From contig CAWELM010000001.1 in assembly GCA_963809815.1 (NCBI GenBank), positions 1 through 64,000 of the forward strand: a DNA stretch of 64,000 bases. The letters are read 5' to 3'. Each line of letters begins with the position of its first letter. Position 1 is the first letter of the stretch. Under the pieces are notes generated by a model. It ran no database searches and was not told where the DNA came from. It saw only the letters and a list, made by a program, of their open reading frames with translations. Position numbers and translations under genes: made by a program. Shown in pieces: positions 50,197 to 58,515 of the stretch. The DNA comes from CAVVJA01 sp963809815. GTDB taxonomy: Bacteria; Actinomycetota; Actinomycetes; Mycobacteriales; Jatrophihabitantaceae.

Positions 50197-52464
50197 ATGA
50201 ACGCATTCCTCGACTCTGTTGGCCGCTGGTGCGCTAGGCGGCACTGGGAGGTCATCGTCGCTTGGGTGATCATCCTGGGCGCGCTGCTCGGGCTGCGCAG
50301 CGTGTTCGGTGGTCACTTCCAGAACAACTACACGGTCACCGGAAGCGAGTCGGCGCAAGGACTTTCGGTGCTGAAGAAGGAGTTCCCGGCCCAGGGCGGC
50401 TACGCCGGGCAGATCGTCTTCCACGCGCCGACCGGAAGCGTAGCTACGCAGACCAACGCCGTGAACACCGCGATGGCTAACGTGGCGAAGCTGCCGCACG
50501 TGCTCAACGCGGTCAGCCCGTTCGCGGTGCCGAACTCGCCCCAGGTGGCCAAGAACGGCACGACCGCGTACGGGAGCGTGTCGTGGGATGTGGTGCCGCC
50601 GTCATTGGACACCGCTTATCTCCATCAGCTCGATAACGCGGTCGCGCCGGCCCGGACGGCGGGCCTGCAAGTCGAGTACGGCGGCGGGGCCGGGCAGATC
50701 GGGCAAACCACCGATGACAAGACATCAGAGATCATCGGCTTGTCCTGCGCACTGGTGTTGCTGCTGTTCATGTTCGGCTCGGTCGTGGCCGCGGTGATGC
50801 CGTTGTTGTCGGCGCTATTCAGCGTGTTCGCTGGCCTGGCCCTCGTCGGCTTGCTGGCCGCCGCGATCACCTTCCCCACCACTGCCCCAACGGTCGCGAC
50901 CCTGCTCGGGCTCGGGGTGGCCATCGACTACGGCTTGTTCCTCATGGCCCGGCACCGCGAACAGCTCGACCACGGCGTACCCGTGATCAAGTCGGCCGGC
51001 CGCGCGACTGCTACCTCGGGGGCAGCGATCGTCGTCGCCGGCGGCACCGTGGTCGTCTCCATCCTCGGCCTGTACGTCTCCGGGGTTCCGTTCGTCGGTG
51101 CGATGGGACTCGCCTCGGCGATCGTGGTAGCGGTCGCGATGCTGGCCGCGTTGACGTTGATGCCCGCATTCATGGGCGTGGCCAAACAAAACGTCCGCGC
51201 CATCAAGGACCGAAGGGCGGCCAAACGCGCCACCCGCGGCGACGTCGACGAGGCGACCGCGGCGGCGCGGCTCGCCAAGCTGACTGCCGCGAGTGACGAG
51301 GCCCATGAAAACAGCGCCTTCGCCCGTTGGGGCCGCAAGGTCAGCAACCGGCCCTGGCCCTGGGCCATCGCGGCCACCGGCGTGCTAGTCGTGCTCGCCA
51401 TCCCGCTGTTCTCGCTGCGACTCGGGCAACTCGACGCCGGCACTAACCCGACATCCGAAAGCATCCGCCGCGCCTACGACCTCATCGCCACCAACTTCGG
51501 GCCCGGCGCCAACGGCCCCCTCACCGTCGTCGTCCAATTGCCCTCCGGCAACAGCCCGCAGGCCAACCAGACGCTGCTGGCGAACACGCAAAGCACCCTG
51601 AGCAAGACCCCGGGCGTGGCCGCCGTCGCGGCACCGTCGGTGAACAGCGCGAACACCACAGCGGTGATCAACGTCGTCCCCACCACCTCACCCCAAGACG
51701 CCGCTACCACCAAACTGGCTAACGATCTTCGCGACTCGGTCCTGCCCACCGTCCCCGCCAAGACCTACGTCGTCGGCACCACCGCCGGCTATATCGACTT
51801 CACCGCGAAAATCGCCAAACGCATGCCTTGGCTCATCCTCACCGTCGTCCTGCTTGCCTTCGTTCTGCTGACGGTCGCCTTCCGCTCCGTCGTCATCGCG
51901 ACCAAGGCCGCGATATTGAACCTGCTGTCCGTCGCCGCCGCCTATGGCGTTGTCGTCGCCATCTTCCAATGGGGCTGGGGCTCCTCCGTGATCAACATCC
52001 ACGAAAAACTTCCCATCCCGGCCTTCGTCCCCATGCTCATGTTCGCCATCGTGTTCGGACTCTCGATGGACTATGAGGTGTTCCTGATCTCACGGGTACA
52101 CGAAGCATGGACCAAGACCGCGGACGCCCACCGCAGCGTCGCCATCGGCATCGGCAGCACGGCCCGCGTCATCACCACTGCCGCCGCGATCATGATCGTG
52201 GTATTCACCAGCTTCGTCCTCGACCCCGACCCCACGGTGAAAATGCTCGCGATCGGCATGGCCGCCGCCGTTCTCATCGACGCCAGCATTATCCGCATGA
52301 TCCTCGTCCCTGCCGTCATGTCTCTCCTCGGCCGCCACGCCTGGTGGATTCCCAGATGGCTCGACCGGACCATGCCCAACCTCGACATCGAAGGCTCGGC
52401 TCATCTCGCCCGCGTCAGCCAACAGGAGGAAGCAGCCCTCGCCAGCAGCACTCCTACCCACTAG
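50197..52464 (+). CDS. MMPL family RND transporter
   Basis: A 755-residue transporter. The first helix (WEVIVAWVIILGALLGLRSVF) is followed by a large porter domain, then helices with GLGVAIDYGLFLMARHREQLDHG; a second repeat has FGLSMDYEVFLISRVHEAWTKT. The two D-Y pairs are the proton-relay motif of MMPL proteins. These export lipids, siderophores or drugs using the proton gradient. Length is near the normal 700-950. ATG 50197 has AGGAG 7 nt upstream. The subtilase gene ends 191 nt before it, so an operon is not certain. Confidence 0.91.
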   Translation: MNAFLDSVGRWCARRHWEVIVAWVIILGALLGLRSVFGGHFQNNYTVTGSESAQGLSVLKKEFPAQGGYAGQIVFHAPTGSVATQTNAVNTAMANVAKLPHVLNAVSPFAVPNSPQVAKNGTTAYGSVSWDVVPPSLDTAYLHQLDNAVAPARTAGLQVEYGGGAGQIGQTTDDKTSEIIGLSCALVLLLFMFGSVVAAVMPLLSALFSVFAGLALVGLLAAAITFPTTAPTVATLLGLGVAIDYGLFLMARHREQLDHGVPVIKSAGRATATSGAAIVVAGGTVVVSILGLYVSGVPFVGAMGLASAIVVAVAMLAALTLMPAFMGVAKQNVRAIKDRRAAKRATRGDVDEATAAARLAKLTAASDEAHENSAFARWGRKVSNRPWPWAIAATGVLVVLAIPLFSLRLGQLDAGTNPTSESIRRAYDLIATNFGPGANGPLTVVVQLPSGNSPQANQTLLANTQSTLSKTPGVAAVAAPSVNSANTTAVINVVPTTSPQDAATTKLANDLRDSVLPTVPAKTYVVGTTAGYIDFTAKIAKRMPWLILTVVLLAFVLLTVAFRSVVIATKAAILNLLSVAAAYGVVVAIFQWGWGSSVINIHEKLPIPAFVPMLMFAIVFGLSMDYEVFLISRVHEAWTKTADAHRSVAIGIGSTARVITTAAAIMIVVFTSFVLDPDPTVKMLAIGMAAAVLIDASIIRMILVPAVMSLLGRHAWWIPRWLDRTMPNLDIEGSAHLARVSQQEEAALASSTPTH

Positions 52465-52588
52465 TCCCACCCGAACGCATAGGTGAATTCGGAAAGTAGA
52501 CCGATGGGTTCTCATAACACAGGCGCCAAGAATTCACCGAGCCAACCGGGGACGGCTACGCACTCCTGATGACGCGGAGGATTCGAAC

Positions 52589-53434
52589 GTGCCGGAGCAT
52601 GAAGAACCGCCGCGGCGATCATCCGTAAGACTGCACCACAAAGCCACGGCGACCGCGGCGCGCGTGAAAGCGAGCGCCGCGGGAACGCTTTGGACCCGGC
52701 TCAGCGCAGTCGATTTCATCAACAGCTCTCTTATGTTTGCGGCGCTTGCCCTAATGTGCTTCTTGCCGTTTCTGATCGTTCTTTCCGCGGCAGCCGGACG
52801 GGATGTCAGGCGGAGCATCATCCTCCGAATGGGTTTGAATCATCAGGCGGCCGCTGCGGTCGACGGGCTCATCTCGTCCGGGCAGTCGGCGGTGACCACC
52901 CTGAGTGTGTTCGGCGTTGCGTGGTTGGTATTCGGGGCCTTCGGAATCTCGGCCACCCTACAAGGCTGGTACCGCAAGGTGTATGACGAGCCGCCTTCGC
53001 AGGGGGCCGCGAAGCAACTTACCGCCCAGGCGTTCTGGCTGGTTGGATTCCTCGCTTATCTCACGGTCCAGGTGCTAATCGGCCGTCAGGTCGGCTCGTT
53101 CGGAGCGCACGTCCTGATCTTCGTCACCGGATTCGGCTGCGCGGTTGTCTTCTGGACGTTCTCTCCGTATCTCCTGTTGCTGGGGAAGATCGCGTGGCGG
53201 GCCGCGCTCCCAGGCGGGATTGCCACCGGAGCCTGTCTGACCGGGCTAAGCATCTTTTCCGCACTAGCGCTTTCGTCATCGATCGTCTCCGGCAATGAGA
53301 ATTACGGGCCCGTGGGTGTCGTCACAGCATTGCTGTCGTACCTCATCGGGTTCGGCGTATGTATCCATCTCGGCGCCGTCTTCGGCCGAATGTGGAACGA
53401 GCGCCACGAGTCGTTCACGAGTCGCACGGAATGA
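52589..53434 (+). CDS. YihY/virulence factor BrkB family membrane protein
   Basis: A 281-residue protein with about six hydrophobic segments. LSAVDFINSSLMFAALALMCFLPFLIVLSAAAGRDV is the family opening. ISATLQGWYRKVYDEPPSQG and TFSPYLLLLGKIAWRAALPGGIATGACLTGLSIFSALAL match the core, including the conserved P-G-G/A-x-x-A-x-x helix. The family was once misnamed RNase BN; the role is probably membrane-linked and unknown. GTG 52589 has GGAGG about 9 nt upstream. The tail ends after helix six with no long extension. Confidence 0.86.
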   Translation: MPEHEEPPRRSSVRLHHKATATAARVKASAAGTLWTRLSAVDFINSSLMFAALALMCFLPFLIVLSAAAGRDVRRSIILRMGLNHQAAAAVDGLISSGQSAVTTLSVFGVAWLVFGAFGISATLQGWYRKVYDEPPSQGAAKQLTAQAFWLVGFLAYLTVQVLIGRQVGSFGAHVLIFVTGFGCAVVFWTFSPYLLLLGKIAWRAALPGGIATGACLTGLSIFSALALSSSIVSGNENYGPVGVVTALLSYLIGFGVCIHLGAVFGRMWNERHESFTSRTE

Positions 53435-53578
53435 CTGTTGTGTCCCGCCGGCCGAGGTTCTTCGCCTGTATGCGCGGATCCAGGCGAATGGCGGGGTCAT
53501 TCGCGACGATCCCGGGGTTCCCGGGAAATCACGCCGACGATACGGGGTCCCCACGAAATCGCGGCGGCGCTCGCCGGT

Positions 53579-55215
53579 TCAGTGACCACGGAAGGCTTCC
53601 TCGAGCCACCACGATGCACGGTCAGCGGTGACCTTGGCGTCGATGAGCAAGGGACGCTCTCGGGCGCCGTCGAGCCACGTCTGGACAGCAGCGAGATCGG
53701 TCGAGGCGCGATGACGCTGACGGCATCGAAGCCGAAGCCGCGTCCGATCGCGGCGATGTCGGTGGGCGGGAAGCGCACCGTCGACAGGTCGACCCCGTCC
53801 GAACCGAAGTGGTGCACTTCGGCGCCGTAGGCGTCGTCGTTGTAGACGACCACGATCATCGGCAGGGCGAGGCGCCGGACGGTGTCCAGCTCGGCGGCGC
53901 TCATCAGCGCGCCGCCGTCGCCGAGCGCGGCGATCGGCAAGCGGTCCGGCTGAGCCAGCGCGGCGCCGATCGCCGTCGCGAGGCCGAGCCCGATCGACTG
54001 GAACGCCTGGGTGAAGCAGAAGCCGTATTCGTCAGGCACAGACAGGAACATGCTCGGGTAGCCCATGAAGTTGCCCGAGTCGACGCCGATGACTCGCTCG
54101 GCGGGCAGCATGTCGTCGAGCGCGATAGTCAACGTCCGTGGATCGATGCGATCAGCTGTCGACGTGTCGTGGTAATCGACGTCGCGCCATCGGATCCGCT
54201 GCTGAATCTCTTCGCGAATTCGCTCGCTCCGGTAACCGACCTGCACATCGGCTATCGCCGCGGTTGCAGCTTGTGCGGTCGGCGTGACCCCGCCGATCAC
54301 CCCGAACTGAATCGCCCGATGCGCGCCGAGCGCGTCGGGATCCAGGTCAACTTGCCCGACCGTCGCCTGCGGCCCGATGAGGTGACCGTGCCGGGTCGTC
54401 CACATGTTCAGCGCGCAGCCCCAGCCGACGATCAGGTCGGCGTCGCCGATCAGCTGCGCAGCGAGCGGCGAAGCGAACCCGCCCGAGACGTCGAGCGACC
54501 AGGGGCTGCCGTGGAAGAGCCCTTTCGCGACAGCACTCGTGGCGAGCAGCGCCCCGCACACCTCGCCGAGTTCGAGCAGCGCCTCGCGCGCTCCGGGGGC
54601 ACGCGCGCCGCGGCCGGCGACGAATACCGGGCGCTGCGCGTGGGTCAGCGTGTCGACGAGTTGGGCCAGTCCAGCGGCGTCGGGTGCCGTCTGTGGCCGG
54701 CGCGGCTGCTCTGACATCCTCGTCGGCTCGGCGGTCTTCGTGGCTTGGACGGCGAGCGGTAGGTTCAGCACGACGGTGCGCCGATCGTCGCGCGCCAGGT
54801 GATATGCGCGGGCGGCAGTGGCGCCGGCGTCTTCGGCGGCCTCGACCCGCATAGTGATTGCACCGACGGAATCGGCCAAACCGTCCTGGTCGACATAGAA
54901 GTTCGAACGCTTTTCGGTGACATCGGCGGCAAGCACGACCAACGGTGTGCGGCTCTTCGCCGCCTCCGCGATGCCGGTCATCGCGTTGGTGAGGCCGCAA
55001 CCCTGGTGCAGGGTGACTGCGGCTACCGTGCCGCTCATCCGCGAGTAGGCGTCGGCCATTGTCGCCGCCCCGCCTTCGTGCCTTGCGGCGACGAAACGAG
55101 CGCCGCCTGAGACCAGGGCATTCGTCACGTGGAAGTTGCCCGAGCCGACCACACCGAAGACGCGGCGAATCCCCAGTCCGGCCAGCGTGATCCCGACCGC
55201 TTCCGCCGCGGTCAT
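53579..55215 (-). pseudogene. TPP-dependent enzyme, frameshifted near its C-terminus
   Basis: A roughly 545-residue protein of the acetolactate synthase-like fold. TLAGLGIRRVFGVVGSGNFHVTNAL and FVAARHEGGAATMADAYSRMSG (catalytic Glu) form the PYR domain. The TPP motif is ALGDGGALMSAAELDTVRRLALPMIVVVYND in the PP domain. The frame changes near 53711: after GFGFDAVSV the sequence continues in another frame as RASTDLAAVQTWLDGARERPLLIDAKVTADRASWWLEEAF to TGA 53579. Without the shift the frame runs on 90 residues into low-quality sequence. The start ATG 55215 overlaps the cyclase stop by one base. Substrate unknown; possibly a 2-oxoacid decarboxylase or lyase. Confidence 0.8.
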
Positions 55216-55988
55216 CAACGTTCGACCAGTGCCACCACGCGGGCCGGGCTGCCTGAGCCGCCGAGGATCTTCAAGGGAGACGCGATGAGGATCGCGCCGG
55301 TGGGTGGCAGCAGCGCGAGATTTTGCAGCTGGGTCAGCCCGTACTTGCCGGCACCGTGCATATACGTATGACAGGGGAAGCTCGGATCGAACCCGGCTGC
55401 GGCGCCGGCATCGGTGCCCACGGTTTCCACGCCCAGTCCGACGACCGGCGACTCGTCGGCCAGCCACCGCGCGCAGTCAATCGAGACGCCGGGGGTGTGC
55501 GGACCGTTGTCGTCGGCGTTGAGGAATGCGTCCTGCAGGTGTGACCGGGCATCCCATCCGGTGCGGTACAGCAGCCAGCCGCCTTCCGGCAACGGGCCGT
55601 GCTCGCGCTCCCAGGCGCGGATGTGAGCCACCTCGAGCAGGAAGTCAGGGTTCTCTGTTGCCTGCGCCGAGAAGTCCAGCACCGCCGTCGGCCCGACGAG
55701 CCGCCGCGGGGAAACGGATGCGACGTCCTCGCCGCCCTTGCCGGTAATCCAGTGGCACGGGGCGTCGAAATGTGTGCCGGTGTGCTCGCCGGTACGGAAG
55801 TTGTTCCAGTACCACGCCGGACCCCGGTCGTCATAGTTGCTGATCTGCTCGAACTCGAACGTCGCCGTCTGGCCGAACTGCGGCGGAAGCTTCAGGGTCG
55901 GCGTGCTGCTCGACAACGGCGCGGTGAGATCGATGACCTCGACCGTCCCCGACGCGAGGGCCGCGGCGAGATCCGGAAGGACCGACAT
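55215..55988 (-). CDS. Cyclase family protein (kynurenine formamidase-like)
   Basis: A 257-residue metal-dependent hydrolase. The motif GEHTGTHFDAPCHW (H-x-G-T-H-x-D-A-P-x-H) is the divalent-metal site of the cyclase/formamidase family. VIDLTAPLSSSTPTLKLPPQFGQ opens the chain, and GWLLYRTGWDARSH and GLGVETVGTDAG follow. Members hydrolyse amides or cyclise polyketide-like products. ATG 55988 has AAGGAG about 6 nt upstream. It is first in a two-gene operon with the TPP enzyme, sharing one base at the junction, so both probably act on one pathway. A palindrome lies 63-81 nt upstream. Confidence 0.9.
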   Translation of the reverse strand: MSVLPDLAAALASGTVEVIDLTAPLSSSTPTLKLPPQFGQTATFEFEQISNYDDRGPAWYWNNFRTGEHTGTHFDAPCHWITGKGGEDVASVSPRRLVGPTAVLDFSAQATENPDFLLEVAHIRAWEREHGPLPEGGWLLYRTGWDARSHLQDAFLNADDNGPHTPGVSIDCARWLADESPVVGLGVETVGTDAGAAAGFDPSFPCHTYMHGAGKYGLTQLQNLALLPPTGAILIASPLKILGGSGSPARVVALVER

Positions 55989-56345
55989 GGTGGCTCCTTA
56001 GAGGCAGGCCAGCTCGGTGCCCCGCGACGTCGATTGCCAGATGCTCGAACGCTCACCGTAACAGTGAGCTTGACCGCGGCATTGTTGCGCACTCGCGAAT
56101 GGACGACTCGCAGTCTCGACGACGTTCCCCAGCGAGACGAGACCTAGCTACCCGGTTAGAAAGAGGCTGGAGCGAGGGCGTTCGGTACCAGTGCGCCGAA
56201 GCTTATTGGTCGGCCCCGGGTTGGCCAGGCCCGCCTCCCCGAGGGCCGCGGCGGGAGTGTGACGCTGGATGACACGCATCAGCAATGATCGGACGATGAA
56301 CGATTTCCGAACTTTGGGTGACGAGCCTGCTCCCGATGATTGCCG
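55989..56345. other. 357-nt gap holding the cyclase operon promoter
   Basis: No coding gene was recognised. The only clear structure is the inverted repeat at 56051-56069. The cyclase leader lies on its left side and the end of the coiled-coil protein gene on its right. Confidence 0.45.
56051..56069 (-). promoter_or_regulatory. Inverted repeat upstream of the cyclase/TPP operon
   Basis: GCTCAC (56051-56056), 7 nt, GTGAGC (56064-56069), located 63-81 nt upstream of the cyclase ATG. It could be a GntR- or IclR-type operator. No such regulator is adjacent. Confidence 0.4.
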
Positions 56346-56777
56346 TTACAGGCCGGCGGACTTGGCGCGCTCCTCGGCGTACGCACGGGCATCGATCGCG
56401 TCCAGCGTTTCCAATCGTGCGTTCTCGATGGCCCAACTGGCGTAGTCGAGGGCGTCCATCGCCTCCGCTTCGGCATCGGCCGCATCCTGCATGGCCCGCG
56501 TGGCGTCGATCTGATCCGTACGCTTGTCGATCTTTGCCTTGACGTCGTCCATCTTGGCTGACGCATCGGCCTTCATCTGGGCCCACTGGCTTTGAGCGCG
56601 GTCAGCCGTGTCAGCGGCCTGCTGCTTTGCGTTTCTCGTTGCCAGGTCCACGTCAGCCTGAGCTCGGTCGATGCGCTGCCGGAGCTTGTCGCGCGATTCT
56701 GTGGCCGCAGCCCGCACCGATGCTTTCGCCTCCGCGGCGCGCTTCTGGAGATCGTCGAGCGGTGCTGAGAAATCCAT
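56346..56777 (-). CDS. Alanine-rich coiled-coil protein
   Basis: A 143-residue protein of unknown function. MDFSAPLDDLQKRAAEAKASVRAAATESRDKLRQRIDRAQADVDLATRNAKQQAADTADRAQSQWAQMKADASAKMDDVKAKIDKRTDQIDATRAMQ is an almost unbroken heptad-repeat helix. A second helix has AADAEAEAMDALDYASWAIENARLETLDAIDARAYAEERAKSAGL. No signal peptide and no cysteine are present. It is probably cytoplasmic and rod-like. ATG 56777 has GGAGAGG about 3-8 nt upstream; ATG 56819 is less likely. It is divergent from the small protein gene at 56915. Confidence 0.68.
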   Translation of the reverse strand: MDFSAPLDDLQKRAAEAKASVRAAATESRDKLRQRIDRAQADVDLATRNAKQQAADTADRAQSQWAQMKADASAKMDDVKAKIDKRTDQIDATRAMQDAADAEAEAMDALDYASWAIENARLETLDAIDARAYAEERAKSAGL

Positions 56778-56914
56778 TTGCCTCTCCCCTTCGCTGTACC
56801 CGTTGCTTGCCGGAGACAAGCATGGTCCCCGTGACCTCGCCCGACAAGGTCAAACAACCGCGTGTTTCGATCACCTGGACCCATCCTTCCAATTCAACAG
56901 AAAGGGACAACCGC

Positions 56915-57139
56915 ATGCAGATCCGCGCCGCCGAACTCACCGCAGACAACCTCAGTAGGATCGTACGGATCGACCACGACGACGACACATTCGTCGTTGG
57001 TCGTCTGGTGAAGATCCGGCACCGACGATTCGGGGACGCCGGCGCCCACGACATCGATACGCGGGTGGTGATCGAAGTCCTAGGCGACCAGCGCATCGCG
57101 AAGCGATTCGATGCCATCGGCGTGGTTGAGCTTCTGTAG
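56915..57139 (+). CDS. Small conserved-looking protein, unknown function
   Basis: A 74-residue product: MQIRAAELTADNLSRIVRIDHDDDTFVVGRLVKIRHRRFGDAGAHDIDTRVVIEVLGDQRIAKRFDAIGVVELL. The alternation of short strands (TFVVGRLVKIRHR, TRVVIEVLG) suggests a small beta-barrel. AAAGGGA lies about 8 nt upstream of ATG 56915. The even composition and good start support a real gene. No family was recognised. Confidence 0.58.
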   Translation: MQIRAAELTADNLSRIVRIDHDDDTFVVGRLVKIRHRRFGDAGAHDIDTRVVIEVLGDQRIAKRFDAIGVVELL

Positions 57140-57228
57140 ACGTGCCGCTTCGCAGACGTGATCTAGCCACAATTCGAATTCCAGCACAGCGCGCGAGCCG
57201 CGTTCCTGACCACCAATGAGAGGTCACC

Positions 57229-57654
57229 GTGACGGACACGTCCTACCTACGATCGATACGCGAACAAGTCGTCCAACGTCACATTGCCGCAGAGGAAGAC
57301 GGTGATGTCGCCGCCGTCCTGACAACATTCGCTCCCGGCCGGGTGAGCTATTCCGGTGACACGCTGGGCGGAGATATCGTCGGCGACCAAGCTGTGGGCG
57401 CCATGCTCACCGCCGGCCTAGGCGCAATGAGCGACCTCAAGATTGAGATACTGCGCCTTCATCACGCTGAGGACGCAGTTATCACCGAGCTACGCCTGGC
57501 ATCGACACATACGGCCGACTTCGACGGTATTCCGGCCACGGGTCGGCGTGTTGCCTACCACATGTGCGCGGTATTTCGCTTCGACGGCGCGGACCTGTGG
57601 CAAGAAGCCGTCTACTACGACATCGCCACGATAAAGACACAGCTGACCGGATAA
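57229..57654 (+). CDS. SnoaL/NTF2-like domain protein
   Basis: A 141-residue one-domain protein: REQVVQRHIAAEEDGDVAAVLTTFAPGRVSYSGDTLGGDIVGDQAVGAMLTAGLGAMSDLKIEILRLHHAEDAVITELRLASTHTADFDGIPATGRRVAYHMCAVFRFDGADLWQEAVYYDIATIKTQL. This is the standard fold of SnoaL-like ester cyclases, including the H-T-x-D-F-x-G-x-P-A-T-G-R motif and the final E-x-x-Y-Y-D. Reaction unknown. GTG 57229 has GAGG 6 nt upstream. A near-perfect palindromic repeat follows its stop. Confidence 0.84.
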   Translation: MTDTSYLRSIREQVVQRHIAAEEDGDVAAVLTTFAPGRVSYSGDTLGGDIVGDQAVGAMLTAGLGAMSDLKIEILRLHHAEDAVITELRLASTHTADFDGIPATGRRVAYHMCAVFRFDGADLWQEAVYYDIATIKTQLTG

Positions 57655-57672
57655 CAATCTCCACCGGGTGCG

Positions 57673-57723
57673 CCGATGATCTTGGACTTGTCGAGCTGTT
57701 AGCAGTAAGTCCAAGATCATCGG
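57673..57723. repeat. Palindromic repeat family, best copy
   Basis: CCGATGATCTTGGACTT (57673-57689) and AAGTCCAAGATCATCGG (57707-57723) form a perfect 17-bp stem with a 17-nt loop. It lies between the convergent NTF2-like and DJ-1 genes, 49 nt before the DJ-1 3' end. It defines the repeat core most clearly. Confidence 0.85.
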
Positions 57724-57771
57724 AGGCCCATTCAGGAGCCGCATAGCGTTGATCTATGCCATCGACCGGGA

Positions 57772-58332
57772 TCACTCGGCGAAGGCTTCGACGAATGCCG
57801 TGTTGAACGCGTCGAGGTCGGCCGGTTTGCGGCTGGTAATCAACGTCCAGCCGCGCTCTCTACTCGCAACGACCGGCTCGTCCTGCCAATGTCCGCCGGC
57901 GTTTCGGATATCGGTCTTCAGGCTCGGCCAGCTCGTCAGGGTTTTGCCCGCGACGAGACCGGCCTCGATCAAGGTCCATGGACCGTGACAGATTGCCGCG
58001 ATCGGAGTCCCGGCTGCGGCAGCATCGGTGACGAACTTGACTGCTGCGCCGTCCGTCCGCAGCGCGTCCGGATTGGCGACCCCACCCGGTAGGACGACGC
58101 CGGCGAATTGGGTGTGATCAGCCGACTCGGTTGTCATGTCGACAGGAAACTTGTCGGCTCTATCGAGATGGTTGAACGCCTGCGCCGAGCCCGGTTCCGG
58201 GGCGATGAGCACCGGTGTCCCGCCCGCCTCTTGCACAGCCAGCCACGGTCCAGTCAACTCGACCTGTTCGATGCCCTCGTTCGCGACGAGGAACGCAATC
58301 TTCTTGCCCTCGAGTGGATAACTTCTAGCCAT
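57772..58332 (-). CDS. DJ-1/PfpI family protein (type 1 glutamine amidotransferase-like)
   Basis: A 186-residue protein of the PfpI/YhbO type. KKIAFLVANEGIEQVELTGPWLAVQEAGGTPVLIAPEPGS opens with the conserved Glu of the DJ-1 site. VLPGGVANPDALR is next, followed by PIAAICHGPWTLIEAGLVAGK with nucleophile Cys and adjacent His. ASRERGWTLITSRKPADLDAF closes it. Members repair glycated protein or act as stress chaperones or glyoxalases in the cytoplasm. ATG 58332. It converges on the NTF2-like gene with a repeat between. Confidence 0.9.
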   Translation of the reverse strand: MARSYPLEGKKIAFLVANEGIEQVELTGPWLAVQEAGGTPVLIAPEPGSAQAFNHLDRADKFPVDMTTESADHTQFAGVVLPGGVANPDALRTDGAAVKFVTDAAAAGTPIAAICHGPWTLIEAGLVAGKTLTSWPSLKTDIRNAGGHWQDEPVVASRERGWTLITSRKPADLDAFNTAFVEAFAE

Positions 58333-58515
58333 GCTGATGGTCTACCCATCCGAGCAGGGTGCGACACCTGAAGCACTGGGTCCTTGGATCAGAGCCACGC
58401 CGACGCGCGCTCAGCAAGGGAGGGAGGCCACAAGGTCCCCCGTGGGTGACTCCGCCGGATCGCACAACCCAAGTGGCGGCGGGGCTGACTTCAGCACTTG
58501 GTGTCTGTTGTCCCG

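Noticed and set aside
53809..54714. 301-residue plus-strand frame opposite the TPP enzyme
   Set aside because: Arg/Asp/Glu-rich shadow with no family similarity.
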